64,000 bases of DNA from Flavobacterium kayseriense (GCF_014305095.1 NZ_JACRUI010000003.1:62001-126000), one strand, 5' to 3'; counted from the first letter of the stretch, positions 33,335 through 42,283 are shown. Made by a program: numbers and translations. The notes: generated from the letters alone by a model not told the origin.

Positions 33335-33480
33335 AATTTTAAATTGAATTAGTTAAACAAGAACAAAATGACAGCACAACAAAGCCAGCCTTTTGAAAAT
33401 GAAATTAACTGAGAAAGTAAATGATTTAAAGCAATAATTGCTTTTGATTTGACACAATTATGGCTATCAAATTTAAAATT
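33335..33480 (-). promoter_or_regulatory. spacer between leader gene B and HMA-DUF3347 gene with complementary ends
   Basis: On the minus strand AATTTTAAAT overlapping the stop codon region of the leader gene (33471-33480) is complementary over 10 nt to ATTTAAAATT at 33335-33344, whose end is 8 nt before the next ATG. AT-rich, so only suggestive. Confidence 0.35.
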
Positions 33481-33848
33481 TAGCCTATTTTTGGTATAAG
33501 CCATAAAGAATTGAAACCAGAAGAAATGGAGGTTTCGTAATTGTAAAAATTTTGTTTTTCTGAAAAGAAATTAAAAATATTTTTATTAAAGTTCAATTCA
33601 TTAATAGAAACAGATGTGTTGCAAGAAGAAGCACAACCACATTTAGAATGGCTGCATTTTCCTCCACAACCTTTATGATTTTTATTCTTCGAATGATTAT
33701 CACCTTCGCAACAATCTTTTTTATCTGTTTTAGAAGAGATTTCTTTTTTGCAAGATTGTTTTTCTGAATTGTTTCCACACGCAAAAGTTACCATTGGCAT
33801 CAAGAAGAAGCCAAGTACAACGATTAATAAAATGTGAAACTTTTTCAT
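33480..33848 (-). CDS. small exported Cys-rich protein with C-terminal LWLIPKIG (candidate leader/sensor, copy B)
   Basis: I start at ATG 33848 (MKKFHILLIVVLGFFLMP); the longer frame to 33902 adds 18 residues before the signal. 122 residues: signal 1-24, then a Cys/Lys/His-rich section (CGNNSEKQSCKKE, DCCEGDNH, KGCGGKCSHSKCGCASSC) and a hydrophobic tail ending SLWLIPKIG. The last residues correspond to IWLPPKIS of copy C, with Ile for the first Pro. The N-terminus and Cys region are clearly related to copy C at 34564-34920. First gene of the long minus-strand operon of HMA-DUF3347, propeller, DUF3347 triplet and Cus genes. Confidence 0.7.
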   Translation of the reverse strand: MKKFHILLIVVLGFFLMPMVTFACGNNSEKQSCKKEISSKTDKKDCCEGDNHSKNKNHKGCGGKCSHSKCGCASSCNTSVSINELNFNKNIFNFFSEKQNFYNYETSISSGFNSLWLIPKIG

Positions 33849-33856
33849 TTGTATAG

Positions 33857-33864
33857 AAAATCTA
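33857..33864 (-). promoter_or_regulatory. -7-like promoter box close to start of leader gene B
   Basis: Minus-strand TAGATTTT, one base from TAnnTTTG, ends 8 nt before ATG 33848. The same spacing and near-identical box are seen in front of copy C. Confidence 0.35.
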
Positions 33865-33970
33865 ATATTGGACGAAGTTAGAGAAATAATCTTAATTTTC
33901 AATAAAGACTTGTTAAAAAAATTTCATCACTACTATTTTGTTTTGATTTATATTCTCATTAAAAGTATTA

Positions 33971-34325
33971 TTAGGGAAGCAAATAGATGAAGACTAAACT
34001 ACTTAAATCTTTGTTATGAGTGTTAATCTCATCTATGTAAAAATTTAAATCATATAAATGGATTAATTCCTCATTATTATCTGGTATTTGAGCCAGTTGA
34101 TATAAATTTTAGTTTTTCAGGAAAACTATTATATCGAAATTTTGAGTTTTCTCATCATAATCTAAAGTTAGAAATTTGAATTCACTAGCTTTTAATGTAA
34201 TTTCATGGAAGATATATGACTATTCAAATCCATCGATAATTTTATCAATTCTTTCCGTTTGTGGAATAAAAGCGATGAATTTCCAGTTCTTCAGTTGGGA
34301 TACGTTATCAATTAACTGGTTTCAT
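33971..34325 (-). pseudogene. decayed gene of unknown function (several stops and frameshifts)
   Basis: Minus-strand pieces in different frames read QLKNWKFIAFIPQTERIDKI then IDGFE and a stop, YIFHEITLKASEFKFLTLDY then DEKTQNFDIIVFLKN and a stop, and NLYQLAQIPDNNEELIHLYD then LNFYIDEI..., ending at TAA 33971-33973. The pieces follow in order and look like one soluble protein of about 120 residues broken by at least two frameshifts. It lies between the two paralogous leader genes. Family not recognised. Confidence 0.6.
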
Positions 34326-34547
34326 AATCAACAATTATATTTCTTTTAATTTGTAAAAATTACTAATCTACATGTTACAAGTGTTCAGTAAATTAAAAAC
34401 GATCTTTTAGTCCTAAAAACAAAAATACTGATTATCAATTAATTAAACTGTTTTTATTTCAGCGGGGTGTCACTAAACATAATTGAAGAATCAATTATAA
34501 TAGAACATTTACAAAAAAATTAACATTCGAGTCAGCTAATAAAATTG

Positions 34548-34555
34548 TAGATTTG
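34548..34555 (+). promoter_or_regulatory. -7 promoter box close to start of leader gene C
   Basis: TAGATTTG is an exact TAnnTTTG box ending 8 nt before ATG 34564. The transcript would have almost no untranslated leader. No good -33 TTTG is visible. Confidence 0.45.
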
Positions 34556-34563
34556 TGCCCAGT

Positions 34564-34920
34564 ATGACAAAAAAGTTCTACATATTGCTACTCGTTATGC
34601 TTGGTTTTCTTTTGGGACCAACGCTTACTTATGCGCATGGGACAAAAAAAGAAATGCCATGTTGTAAAAAAGAATTTACAGTAAAAGACTGTTGCAAGAA
34701 AAAAGATTCTAATAAGAAAGAACACAATTGCGATAATAGCTGTGTAGGTAATTCTTGTGGTTGCCCAACTGCTTACTGCGGTTATTCCTCGATACTTTCT
34801 TTCCAAACAGAAAATAATTCTCTTTTTAGTTTTTCAGAAAGGAAACAAAATTACTATTATTCAGAAATCTTTATTTCTTCAGATTTCCGTTCTATCTGGC
34901 TTCCACCTAAAATAAGCTAG
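34564..34920 (+). CDS. small exported Cys-rich protein with C-terminal IWLPPKIS (candidate leader/sensor, copy C)
   Basis: Starts at ATG 34564 (MTKKFYILLLVMLGFLLG); the frame also opens at GTG 34555. 118 residues: signal peptide ending TYAHG, then CCKKEFTVKDCCKKKDSN, HNCDNSCVGNSCGCPTAYCG, and a tail ending FRSIWLPPKIS. First gene of the plus-strand operon HMA, TlpA, HMA, barrel, DsbD. Paralogue of copy B on the other strand, with similar box-to-start spacing. Candidate copper-sensing upstream ORF by analogy with CutF and CruR, which also are exported, contain Cys motifs and end in a Pro motif. Confidence 0.7.
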   Translation: MTKKFYILLLVMLGFLLGPTLTYAHGTKKEMPCCKKEFTVKDCCKKKDSNKKEHNCDNSCVGNSCGCPTAYCGYSSILSFQTENNSLFSFSERKQNYYYSEIFISSDFRSIWLPPKIS

Positions 34921-35075
34921 ATTCATTTCCTGACAGTTACAAATCTGTCTAATCCAAAGCCTGTTTTATGGCTTAAAAAATCATTAAATATTAATCCAAT
35001 CAACGCTATTCATAGCTCTAAATACTATGGTTTCTGTCATGCTCTAGGATTAATTCATTCAAAATTATAAAAACA
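34921..35075 (+). promoter_or_regulatory. structured spacer between leader gene C and HMA gene
   Basis: Contains GACAG/CTGTC (34932-34949), AAGCC/GGCTT (34957-34974) and an 8-bp ATTAATCC/GGATTAAT pair (34990-35054) that encloses CATAG/CTATG and ends 21 nt before the HMA start codon. Could fold in the mRNA and control initiation. Confidence 0.35.
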
Positions 35076-35438
35076 ATGAACTCAATAAAAAAATTATTGA
35101 TGGCAATGACTCTATTGCTATCAGTCACTTTCGCCAGCGCGCAAATAAAAAACAAAACAACTGAAACCGTAAAAATCAATGGTAATTGTGGCATGTGCAA
35201 AAAAACTATTGAAACGGCTGCAAACATTGATAAAGTTGCCAAAGTAAATTGGGACACGAACACCAAAACCGCTACAGTTACCTACGATACTAAGAAAACC
35301 AATCTTGATGCCATACTAAAACGTGTTGCAGATGCTGGATATGACAATGAAAAATTTAGTGCCCCAAATGCTGTTTACGATGAATTGCATGGATGTTGCC
35401 AATATGATAGAGAAGCAAGTCCTAAAAAAGCGGAGTAA
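35076..35438 (+). CDS. secreted HMA (heavy-metal-associated) domain protein
   Basis: A 120-residue protein: signal 1-22, then an HMA/ferredoxin-like fold (TTETVKINGNCGMCKKTIET... to VADAGYDNEKF) with metal site NCGMC and a C-terminal GCCQYDRE motif. It matches residues 1-120 of the HMA-DUF3347 fusion at 32481-33326 but lacks the DUF3347 part. Likely a periplasmic Cu+ chaperone. Followed by the TlpA-like gene after 27 nt. Confidence 0.88.
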   Translation: MNSIKKLLMAMTLLLSVTFASAQIKNKTTETVKINGNCGMCKKTIETAANIDKVAKVNWDTNTKTATVTYDTKKTNLDAILKRVADAGYDNEKFSAPNAVYDELHGCCQYDREASPKKAE

Positions 35439-35465
35439 TCATAATCAATCATTTAAATTAATTTC

Positions 35466-35954
35466 ATGTTCAAAATAAAAAATATAATCACATTACTCTC
35501 CCTGATAGCAACTGTTTCTATAGCAAGTGCACAAATAAAAATAGGAGATTCTTTTCCAGATGTTCAGCTTCAAAACAATAAGAACGCTACAGTTAAACTA
35601 AATACTTTTAAAGGAAAAACAGTTTTGGTAGATTTTTGGGCATCATGGTGCGCACCTTGCCGAATGGCTAACAAAAAATTGGTAAAAATGTATGACCAAT
35701 ACAAAGGTCAGAATTTTGAAATTGTTGGAATTTCAATTGATATCGATAAATCAAAATGGTTAAAAGCCATTGAAAAAGACAAAATGAAACACCAGCAATT
35801 AATCGACCCGAAAGGTTTTGATGCCAAAACGGCTGTGGCTTTTGGAGTTGAAGCACTGCCTGAAACCTATCTTTTTGATGCATCAGGAAAACTGATTGCC
35901 ATAAACCCAACCGAAGCACAAATAATTGCTCAAATCAAAAAAAACAAAAAATAA
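35466..35954 (+). CDS. TlpA-like periplasmic thioredoxin
   Basis: A 162-residue protein: signal 1-22, AhpC/TSA-thioredoxin fold (GDSFPDVQLQNNKNATVKLN), active site WASWCAPCRM and cis-Pro region EALPETYLFD. Resembles TlpA/ResA proteins that reduce periplasmic thiols, for example those of copper chaperones or apocytochromes. Electrons could come from the DsbD homologue 1.5 kb downstream in the same direction. One base separates its stop from the next start. Confidence 0.9.
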   Translation: MFKIKNIITLLSLIATVSIASAQIKIGDSFPDVQLQNNKNATVKLNTFKGKTVLVDFWASWCAPCRMANKKLVKMYDQYKGQNFEIVGISIDIDKSKWLKAIEKDKMKHQQLIDPKGFDAKTAVAFGVEALPETYLFDASGKLIAINPTEAQIIAQIKKNKK

Positions 35955-35955
35955 A

Positions 35956-36483
35956 ATGAAAACATTACATATAAAATTCGTAGCCGCTACACTTTTAGTA
36001 TTATTAACTGGTGTAAAATCATATTCTCAAATCACTAAAGCCGAAATAATGGCAACAGGATTAACTTGCTCTATGTGTTCTAATGCTATAAACAAACAGT
36101 TAAAATCCTTAACTCAAGTTGATAGTATTGGTACCGATTTAAACACCAATACCTTTACTGTTTACTTTAAGAAAAACAATACATTACAACCTAAAGTGTT
36201 GAAAAATGCGGTTGAGAAAGCTGGTTTTTTTGTAGGTTCTATGGTCTTGACCGCAAAGTTTGATACTCCAAAAATTGAAGATAATGCAACAGTAAAAATC
36301 GATGATGTTACGTATACTTTTATAGATACTAAAAACGCAGTAGCTGATACAGAAGCAAAATTCAGAGTTTTGGATAAAGGTTTTGTAACCCAAAAAGAGT
36401 ATAAAAAACTAATTAAATCATATTCAAAATATCCTGGTTATGCCACGGAAAATGAAAATGATTATTATTTAAAAGCCTTATAA
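35956..36483 (+). CDS. secreted HMA-domain protein with C-terminal extension
   Basis: I start at ATG 35956 (MKTLHIKFVAATLLVLL) directly after the TlpA stop; the upstream frame is out of register with a signal. 175 residues: signal about 1-25, HMA domain with GLTCSMCSNAINKQL (CxxC), then about 90 extra residues (KIDDVTYTFIDTKNAV, EYKKLIKSYSKYPG) of unknown fold. Differs from the previous HMA protein in having the standard TCxxC loop. Periplasmic copper transfer is likely. Confidence 0.85.
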   Translation: MKTLHIKFVAATLLVLLTGVKSYSQITKAEIMATGLTCSMCSNAINKQLKSLTQVDSIGTDLNTNTFTVYFKKNNTLQPKVLKNAVEKAGFFVGSMVLTAKFDTPKIEDNATVKIDDVTYTFIDTKNAVADTEAKFRVLDKGFVTQKEYKKLIKSYSKYPGYATENENDYYLKAL

Positions 36484-36485
36484 AA

Positions 36486-37292
36486 ATGAAATATCTATCA
36501 ATTGTTTTCTTATTACTTGTTTCATTCAAAATAGATGCACAGGAATTATTTGTAGTAACCGAACCCGCTAGTAATGTTCCGGCGGGTTCTATTGGGGTTC
36601 GGGTTGGTCAATCTCTTATGAAAAATCAACTGGAAAGTGGGTCTATGTATAATTTAACGCCCGAAGTTACTTGGGGAATAAATAAAAATATCATGGTTCG
36701 TACCTCAGCTTTTCTTAGTAACCAAGAAAATGGATTGGGACTTAAAGGTGGTGGTTTTTATGCTAAATATCGTTTCTTTTCTGTAGATGATTTACAAAGT
36801 CATTTTAGGATGGCTGCCTTTGGACGATACAGTTATAATAACTCTTTTATTAATCAGGAAGCTATAGACTTAATGGGAGGAAACTCTGGTTACGAAGCTG
36901 GTCTGGTAGCTACTCAGTTAATCCATAAAGTTGCCATAAGTTCTTCTGTAAGTTACGCGCGGGCACTTAATAACAGTGATTATAGCTTTCCGGATTTTTT
37001 GGGTAACAGCGCAGTAAATTATACGTTCTCAGTAGGGAAATTAATGTATCCAAAAAAATATACAAGTTTTAAACAAACCAACATTAATGCAATGTTGGAA
37101 TTTACCGGACAAACGATAACCGAAAACGGAAAATCATATCTGGATGTAGTTCCTTCGATTCAGTTTATCATTAACAGTCAGGCGAGAATTGACCTTGCAT
37201 ACAAAAAAGAATTGTATAGCTCGATGCAACGTGCCACATCTGATGGTGTTTTCTTAAAATTGGAATATACTTTTTTTAATGTGACCAAATAA
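36486..37292 (+). CDS. outer-membrane beta-barrel protein of copper cluster
   Basis: A 268-residue protein with signal 1-18 and repeated amphipathic strands ending in aromatic residues (VMVRTSAFLSNQENG-type turns, final FLKLEYTFFNVTK). Strong barrel character but no named family recognised; similar proteins follow HMA genes in flavobacteria. The start overlaps the previous stop region by 2 nt spacing, so it is co-translated. Perhaps a channel or docking partner for the HMA protein. Confidence 0.7.
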   Translation: MKYLSIVFLLLVSFKIDAQELFVVTEPASNVPAGSIGVRVGQSLMKNQLESGSMYNLTPEVTWGINKNIMVRTSAFLSNQENGLGLKGGGFYAKYRFFSVDDLQSHFRMAAFGRYSYNNSFINQEAIDLMGGNSGYEAGLVATQLIHKVAISSSVSYARALNNSDYSFPDFLGNSAVNYTFSVGKLMYPKKYTSFKQTNINAMLEFTGQTITENGKSYLDVVPSIQFIINSQARIDLAYKKELYSSMQRATSDGVFLKLEYTFFNVTK

Positions 37293-37338
37293 ATTACTCC
37301 GCCAATATTTTAATTTAAATCTAAAGTTCATAAAAAAT

Positions 37339-37372
37339 AAGTGTTTCGATGGCAAAATCCATCGAAACACTT
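37339..37372. terminator. hairpin terminator, 14-bp perfect stem
   Basis: AAGTGTTTCGATGG (37339-37352), loop CAAAAT, then CCATCGAAACACTT (37359-37372). It lies 47 nt after the barrel gene. The T run (on the minus strand) suggests it stops minus-strand transcripts as well or better than plus. Confidence 0.7.
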
Positions 37373-37448
37373 ACTATGGCTTATCGCGAAATGGCACGTA
37401 TAAAATCAAATTATCACCAGAACAAATCGTTCTGATTAAACTTATAAA

Positions 37449-39419
37449 ATGAAGAAAATCTTTTATTTATTGCTCTTGGGCTTTGTTTTTGTCAAAGCCC
37501 AGGCACAGATTATAAATCCTGTGAAATGGGAACCTATAATCGAGAAGAAATCCACCTCAGAATATGTGCTTACTTTTAAAGGAAACATCGAAACAGGTTG
37601 GCATGTATATTCTCAATTTACACCCGAAGATGGTCCGCTTCCTGCCGAATTCCTTTTTCATGATAGTAAAAACAATTATGAACTTATTGGAAAAGCAACC
37701 GAAAGTGAAACCAAACGTGAGTTTAATGAAATCTTTGGTGTCGATGAAATCTTCTTCTCAGACAAGGTTGTTTTTACTCAACTAATTAAACAAACTAATC
37801 CCGAAAAAGAAACAATACAAGTAGAGCTTTCTTACCAAGTATGCAAGGAGAACTGTATTAGCGAAACAAAATACTTTGAGTTTAATCTTAAAACGCTTGA
37901 AGCAAAAGAAATCCAAGCTGCGGATATTGTAAATGAGAAAACTACTAAAACTGATGCGAATTCCACAATAGAAAAACAACCAGAATCGAAAGAATCTGAT
38001 TCGAGTTTATATATGATTTTCTTTATCGCTTTCTTATCTGGTTTTGCAGCCTTGCTTACTCCTTGCGTATTTCCTATGATTCCCATGACGGTAAGTTTCT
38101 TTACAAAACAAAGTAAAACCAAAGCCAAAGGGATCAAAAATGCGATTATTTATGGTATTTCGATTATCTTGATTTATGTATTTTTGGGAACAGTAATTAC
38201 CTTAATTTTTGGTGCCGATGCACTAAATGCATTATCTACCAATGTATGGTTTAATGTTATTTTCTTTGTATTATTAGTTGTATTTTCGTTATCATTTTTA
38301 GGTGCTTTCGAAATCATGTTACCTAATTCTTGGGCAAATAAGGTAGACCGTCAAGCGGATAAAGGTGGAATATTAGGAATCGTATTCATGGCATTGGCTC
38401 TTGCAATCGTTTCCTTTTCTTGTACCGGACCAATTATAGGAACTTTACTGGTTGAAGCAGCTTCCAAAGGAGGTATCGCACCAATTGTAGGAATGTTAGG
38501 TTTTTCTTTTGCTTTAGCATTACCCTTTATGTTATTTGCCATGTTCCCAGGTTGGTTAAATACATTACCAAAATCTGGCGGATGGTTAAATACAGTAAAA
38601 GTATTTTTAGGTTTTATAGAATTAGCTTTAGCATTTAAATTCTTGTCTAATGCCGATTTAGTATTGCAATTGCACTGGTTTGAAAGAGAAATATTTTTAG
38701 CCATTTGGATAGCGATATTCGGTACTTTGGCATTCTACTTATTCGGAAAGATAACTTTGCCACATGATTCTCCTTCATCTTCTATTTCGGTAGGACGATT
38801 ATCTATCGGGTTGGTGGTATTGGTATTTACAATTTATCTTATTCCTGGTTTATGGGGCGCACCTTTAAAACTTATTAGTGGTTTCCCTCCACCTATGACC
38901 TATAGCGAATCTCCATATGGTGTAGGAGGTTCCAACAGAGAATCTACATCAGCAATAGCATTACCAGACGGCGCACATAAAGGTCCACACGACATTGTTG
39001 CCTTTACAGACTATGAAAAAGGATTAGCTTATGCTAAAACAGTAAATAAGCCAATCCTTTTGGATTTTACAGGATTTGCTTGTGTGAATTGTAGAAAAAT
39101 GGAAGATTATGTATGGTCAGATCCTCGCATTTTACAAATCTTGAATAATGAAGTTGTTCTGATCTCACTATATGTTGATGATAAAAGAGAATTACCAATC
39201 AATGAACAGTATATTTCAAAAGAAACTGGTAAAAAGATAAAATCAATAGGTAATAAATGGAGTGATTTCCAAATCACTCGTTATAAAGCAAACGCTCAGC
39301 CGTATTATATCATATTGGATACAAAAGAGAAAAGTTTAAACCAACCAGTTGGATATATGCCAGACATTACTGAATATGAACAATGGCTGAAATATGGCAT
39401 TAAACAGTTTCAAAAATAG
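37449..39419 (+). CDS. dsbD: DsbD, thiol:disulfide interchange protein (transmembrane electron carrier)
   Basis: A 656-residue inner-membrane protein with the full three-domain plan. Signal 1-19; N-terminal alpha domain with the Cys pair in VCKENCISE (about 137-143); eight-helix beta domain with TPCVFPMIPM and FSCTGPIIG; C-terminal thioredoxin-like domain with GFACVNCRKME. It carries electrons from cytosolic thioredoxin to periplasmic acceptors, here plausibly the TlpA-like protein and Cys-rich copper binders. It has its own upstream region after a terminator, so it may be a separate transcript. Confidence 0.93.
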   Translation: MKKIFYLLLLGFVFVKAQAQIINPVKWEPIIEKKSTSEYVLTFKGNIETGWHVYSQFTPEDGPLPAEFLFHDSKNNYELIGKATESETKREFNEIFGVDEIFFSDKVVFTQLIKQTNPEKETIQVELSYQVCKENCISETKYFEFNLKTLEAKEIQAADIVNEKTTKTDANSTIEKQPESKESDSSLYMIFFIAFLSGFAALLTPCVFPMIPMTVSFFTKQSKTKAKGIKNAIIYGISIILIYVFLGTVITLIFGADALNALSTNVWFNVIFFVLLVVFSLSFLGAFEIMLPNSWANKVDRQADKGGILGIVFMALALAIVSFSCTGPIIGTLLVEAASKGGIAPIVGMLGFSFALALPFMLFAMFPGWLNTLPKSGGWLNTVKVFLGFIELALAFKFLSNADLVLQLHWFEREIFLAIWIAIFGTLAFYLFGKITLPHDSPSSSISVGRLSIGLVVLVFTIYLIPGLWGAPLKLISGFPPPMTYSESPYGVGGSNRESTSAIALPDGAHKGPHDIVAFTDYEKGLAYAKTVNKPILLDFTGFACVNCRKMEDYVWSDPRILQILNNEVVLISLYVDDKRELPINEQYISKETGKKIKSIGNKWSDFQITRYKANAQPYYIILDTKEKSLNQPVGYMPDITEYEQWLKYGIKQFQK

Positions 39420-39420
39420 A

Positions 39421-39457
39421 AAAAAGCTGTCTAAAAATGATTTGGACAGCTTTTTTT
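39421..39457 (+). terminator. intrinsic terminator after dsbD
   Basis: AAAAAGCTGTC, a 12-nt loop region and GGACAGCTTTTTTT form a 10-bp stem followed by a T run, beginning 2 nt after the dsbD stop. Confidence 0.85.
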
Positions 39458-39540
39458 ATAACGCAATATTTTTAGGGTTAAAAATAATAACTTTTAAAAT
39501 ACTTTGATTTTATTGGGTAATGGTTCTAGTCTCTAATGAG

Positions 39541-39606
39541 AAAAAATCTTGTAGTGTAGATGGTTCTTGTTGTGCAGGAGGAAAAACACCTCCAAAAAAA
39601 TCATAA
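39541..39606 (+). other. short Cys-rich coding-like stretch
   Basis: The plus strand reads SCSVDGSCCAGGKTPPKKS before TAA 39604-39606, Cys-rich and protein-like, between the dsbD and ATPase terminators. I cannot place a start codon with confidence. It may be a very small gene or the tail of a lost one. Confidence 0.25.
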
Positions 39607-39613
39607 ATATTTT

Positions 39614-39643
39614 AAAGAGCGTCCCTATTAATGGACGCTTCTT
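39614..39643. terminator. hairpin between convergent genes
   Basis: AGCGTCC (39618-39624) pairs with GGACGCT (39633-39639) with flanking A/T pairs. It lies 14 nt after the minus-strand ATPase gene end and can serve both directions. Confidence 0.6.
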
Positions 39644-39656
39644 ATTAATATCAGAT

Positions 39657-41753
39657 TTAAAACTTCATTCGCTGTATTCTAACTGCATTCAAAATAGCTA
39701 ATAAAGCCACACCAACATCGGCAAAAACAGCTTCCCACATGGTGGCTAAACCTCCGGCACCAAGAACCAAAACAACTGCTTTTACAGCGAATGCTAATCC
39801 AATGTTCTGATACACTATTTGTTTTGTTTTTTTACCAATATTTATAGCTGTAAAAATTTTTGTAGGCTGGTCATTTTGAATAACAATATCTGCAGTTTCA
39901 ATAGTGGCATCGCTTCCTAAACCACCCATTGCAATTCCGGCATCGGCAAGGGCAACCACTGGCGCATCGTTTACGCCATCTCCAACAAAGGCAATTTTTA
40001 AGTTTTGAGATTTTAATTCCTCGACTTTTTCTACTTTGTTTTCAGGCAATAAATCGCCATAAGCCTGATCTATATTTAATTCTTTGGCAACAGCATCAAC
40101 GACGGCTTGTTTATCTCCCGAAAGCATTACGGTTTTGATGTTTATTTTATGCAAACTTTCGATAGCTGTTTTTGCATCTTCTTTTATTTCGTCAGCAATT
40201 AGAAAGTATCCTGCATATTTTTGATTGATGGCAATAACTATTATTGTAAATGGTGTGTTGTCGATTTCAGCATCGTAACTGATATTGAATTTCTTCATTA
40301 ATTTTACATTTCCTGCCAATATTTCTTTTCCTTCTACATTACCTTTCAATCCGTGTCCTGCAATTTCTTCGACATCGGTAACTGTTACCTCTTTTTCTGA
40401 ACCTTTGGCATATTCAATAATAGCAGTTCCTACCGGATGTGTGGATTTGGTTTCTAATGCTGCTGTGAATTTTATTAAATCAGCTTCCGGAATATCAACG
40501 GCTACCACTTTTTGCACTTTGAAAACACCTTTGGTCAGCGTTCCTGTTTTATCCATAACGACTACTTGAATAGATGCCATTATATCTAGAAAATTCGAGC
40601 CTTTTACTAAAATTCCATTTTTACTTGCTGCACCAATACCTCCAAAATATCCCAAAGGAATAGAAATTACTAACGCACACGGACAGGAAATTACCAAGAA
40701 AACTAAAGCTCGGTACAACCAATCGCTGAAAACGTAGTTTTCGACAAATAGCATTGGAATTAAACAAATTGCAATTGCTAAAAACACAACTATTGGAGTG
40801 TAAATTTTAGCAAACTTTCTAATAAATAGTTCTGTAGGTGCTTTTTTAGCTGTTGCATCCTGAACCATTTCCAAGATTTTTGAGAGCTTACTATCAGAAT
40901 AAGCAGTTGTAACTTCGACTTGAACAACAGTATTTAGGTTAATCATTCCGGCAAGAACGGTTTCTCCTTTTTGTTTTGTATCGGGTTTGCTTTCACCTGT
41001 TAAAGCAGATGTATTTAAAGAAGCATTGTCTGAAAGTAATTTTCCGTCGAGTGCTAGTTTTTCTCCTGGGCGTAATTGAATAATTTCTCCGATAGTAATT
41101 TCAGAGGCTTTTTTTGAAATGGTATTTCCTCCTTGAATTACTGTAGCGGTATCAGGTCTTTGATCCAATAATAATTTGATGTTGCTTTTTGCTCTTTGAA
41201 CTGCCAATGTCTGAAATACTTCGCCAACAGCATAAAACAGCATTACAGCAACTCCTTCAGGATATTCGGAAATAGCGAATGCTCCGATTGTAGCAATACT
41301 CATTAATAGGAATTCTGAAAAGATTTCGCCTTTACGTATGCTTTCAAAAGCTTCTTTTATTACCGGAAAACCCACAGGAGCATAAGCTACTACATACCAA
41401 GCAATACGCACCCAGCCAGTGAACCAAGTTTGTGGAAAATAATTATCAAAACCAATAGCAATGAGTAATAGCACAAAACTTATAACTGCTGGCAAGAACA
41501 TTTGAAACGTCGTTTGATTACCGCCTGAATGGTCGTGTCCGTCATCATCCGAATGCTCATCGTGATTGTGCTGGTTCTTTACTATTTTTTTAACCTTTGT
41601 ATCATCGTGTTCGATGCTACAACAGCTTTCTTTTTTAGATTTCTTTTTTACCTGCTTATCTGCTATTTTATTTATTTTTTCTTCTTGTGAACAGCAAGTC
41701 ATTTTGCCTTGAGCATCATAAGTGTGCTTGTGTTTTGGATCTGTATTTTTCAT
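39657..41753 (-). CDS. Zn/Cd/Pb-type P1B-2 ATPase
   Basis: A 698-residue inner-membrane pump. The N-terminus has no HMA fold but a His/Cys-rich tail (KHKHTYDAQGKMTCCSQEE, KKESCCSIEHDD, HNHDEHSDDDGHDHSGG). The core has SCPCALVISIPLG (CPC ion motif), DKTGTLTKG, THPVGTAI and GDGVNDAPVV. The last helix carries FADVGVALLAILNA with the Asp typical of Zn2+/Cd2+/Pb2+ pumps (ZntA/CadA), unlike the MxSS of copA here. A decayed copy of its N-terminal tail is at 46617-46830. Likely exports divalent ions from the cytosol. Confidence 0.92.
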   Translation of the reverse strand: MKNTDPKHKHTYDAQGKMTCCSQEEKINKIADKQVKKKSKKESCCSIEHDDTKVKKIVKNQHNHDEHSDDDGHDHSGGNQTTFQMFLPAVISFVLLLIAIGFDNYFPQTWFTGWVRIAWYVVAYAPVGFPVIKEAFESIRKGEIFSEFLLMSIATIGAFAISEYPEGVAVMLFYAVGEVFQTLAVQRAKSNIKLLLDQRPDTATVIQGGNTISKKASEITIGEIIQLRPGEKLALDGKLLSDNASLNTSALTGESKPDTKQKGETVLAGMINLNTVVQVEVTTAYSDSKLSKILEMVQDATAKKAPTELFIRKFAKIYTPIVVFLAIAICLIPMLFVENYVFSDWLYRALVFLVISCPCALVISIPLGYFGGIGAASKNGILVKGSNFLDIMASIQVVVMDKTGTLTKGVFKVQKVVAVDIPEADLIKFTAALETKSTHPVGTAIIEYAKGSEKEVTVTDVEEIAGHGLKGNVEGKEILAGNVKLMKKFNISYDAEIDNTPFTIIVIAINQKYAGYFLIADEIKEDAKTAIESLHKINIKTVMLSGDKQAVVDAVAKELNIDQAYGDLLPENKVEKVEELKSQNLKIAFVGDGVNDAPVVALADAGIAMGGLGSDATIETADIVIQNDQPTKIFTAINIGKKTKQIVYQNIGLAFAVKAVVLVLGAGGLATMWEAVFADVGVALLAILNAVRIQRMKF

Positions 41754-41789
41754 TTTTAAATCATTTTAAATTAATTAAGAATATTTTAT

Positions 41790-42257
41790 TTAATCATTTT
41801 CGTTTTCCTTACCGTGTTTTTTTATCATATTTTGCTTCCATTTTATATACCATTTTTGATGGTGTAATGAAAGTAGAAAATACAACGCACAGGCACCTAT
41901 TACAGCTATAATAAACATATCTAGTCCTACCGCAACACCAACTGCTGATGTACACCATACGGTTGCGGCTGTTGTTAATCCGTGTGATGTTCCTGCAGTA
42001 GAATTGCGATAAATAATTCCAGCACCTAGAAAACCAACGCCTGTTACAATATTTGCAATTACTCTTGAAGTATCCGCTGGGTTATTTACCAAATGGGCTG
42101 TAATAGCTGTAAACAAGGTTGCGCCAATGCATACGGCTGCATACGTTCTTATTCCTGCATCTTGACCGTGTTTTTCTCTATCTAAACCAATAAATCCTCC
42201 TAATAAAAAGGAGACAATCAGTTTGGAAACAATAATTAATTCTGCATTTATATCCAT
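41790..42257 (-). CDS. MgtC/SapB family membrane protein
   Basis: A 155-residue protein with four membrane helices and MgtC family marks: LLGGFIGLDREKHGQDAGIR near the start, VTGVGFLGAGIIYR and GLTTAATVWCTSAVG. MgtC proteins help growth in low Mg2+ and control membrane ATP synthase or phosphate uptake; the exact role here is unknown. It lies 37 nt upstream of the P1B-2 ATPase and could be in one operon with it. Confidence 0.9.
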   Translation of the reverse strand: MDINAELIIVSKLIVSFLLGGFIGLDREKHGQDAGIRTYAAVCIGATLFTAITAHLVNNPADTSRVIANIVTGVGFLGAGIIYRNSTAGTSHGLTTAATVWCTSAVGVAVGLDMFIIAVIGACALYFLLSLHHQKWYIKWKQNMIKKHGKENEND

Positions 42258-42283
42258 AAGCCTATGTATATTTTTTTATTTGG

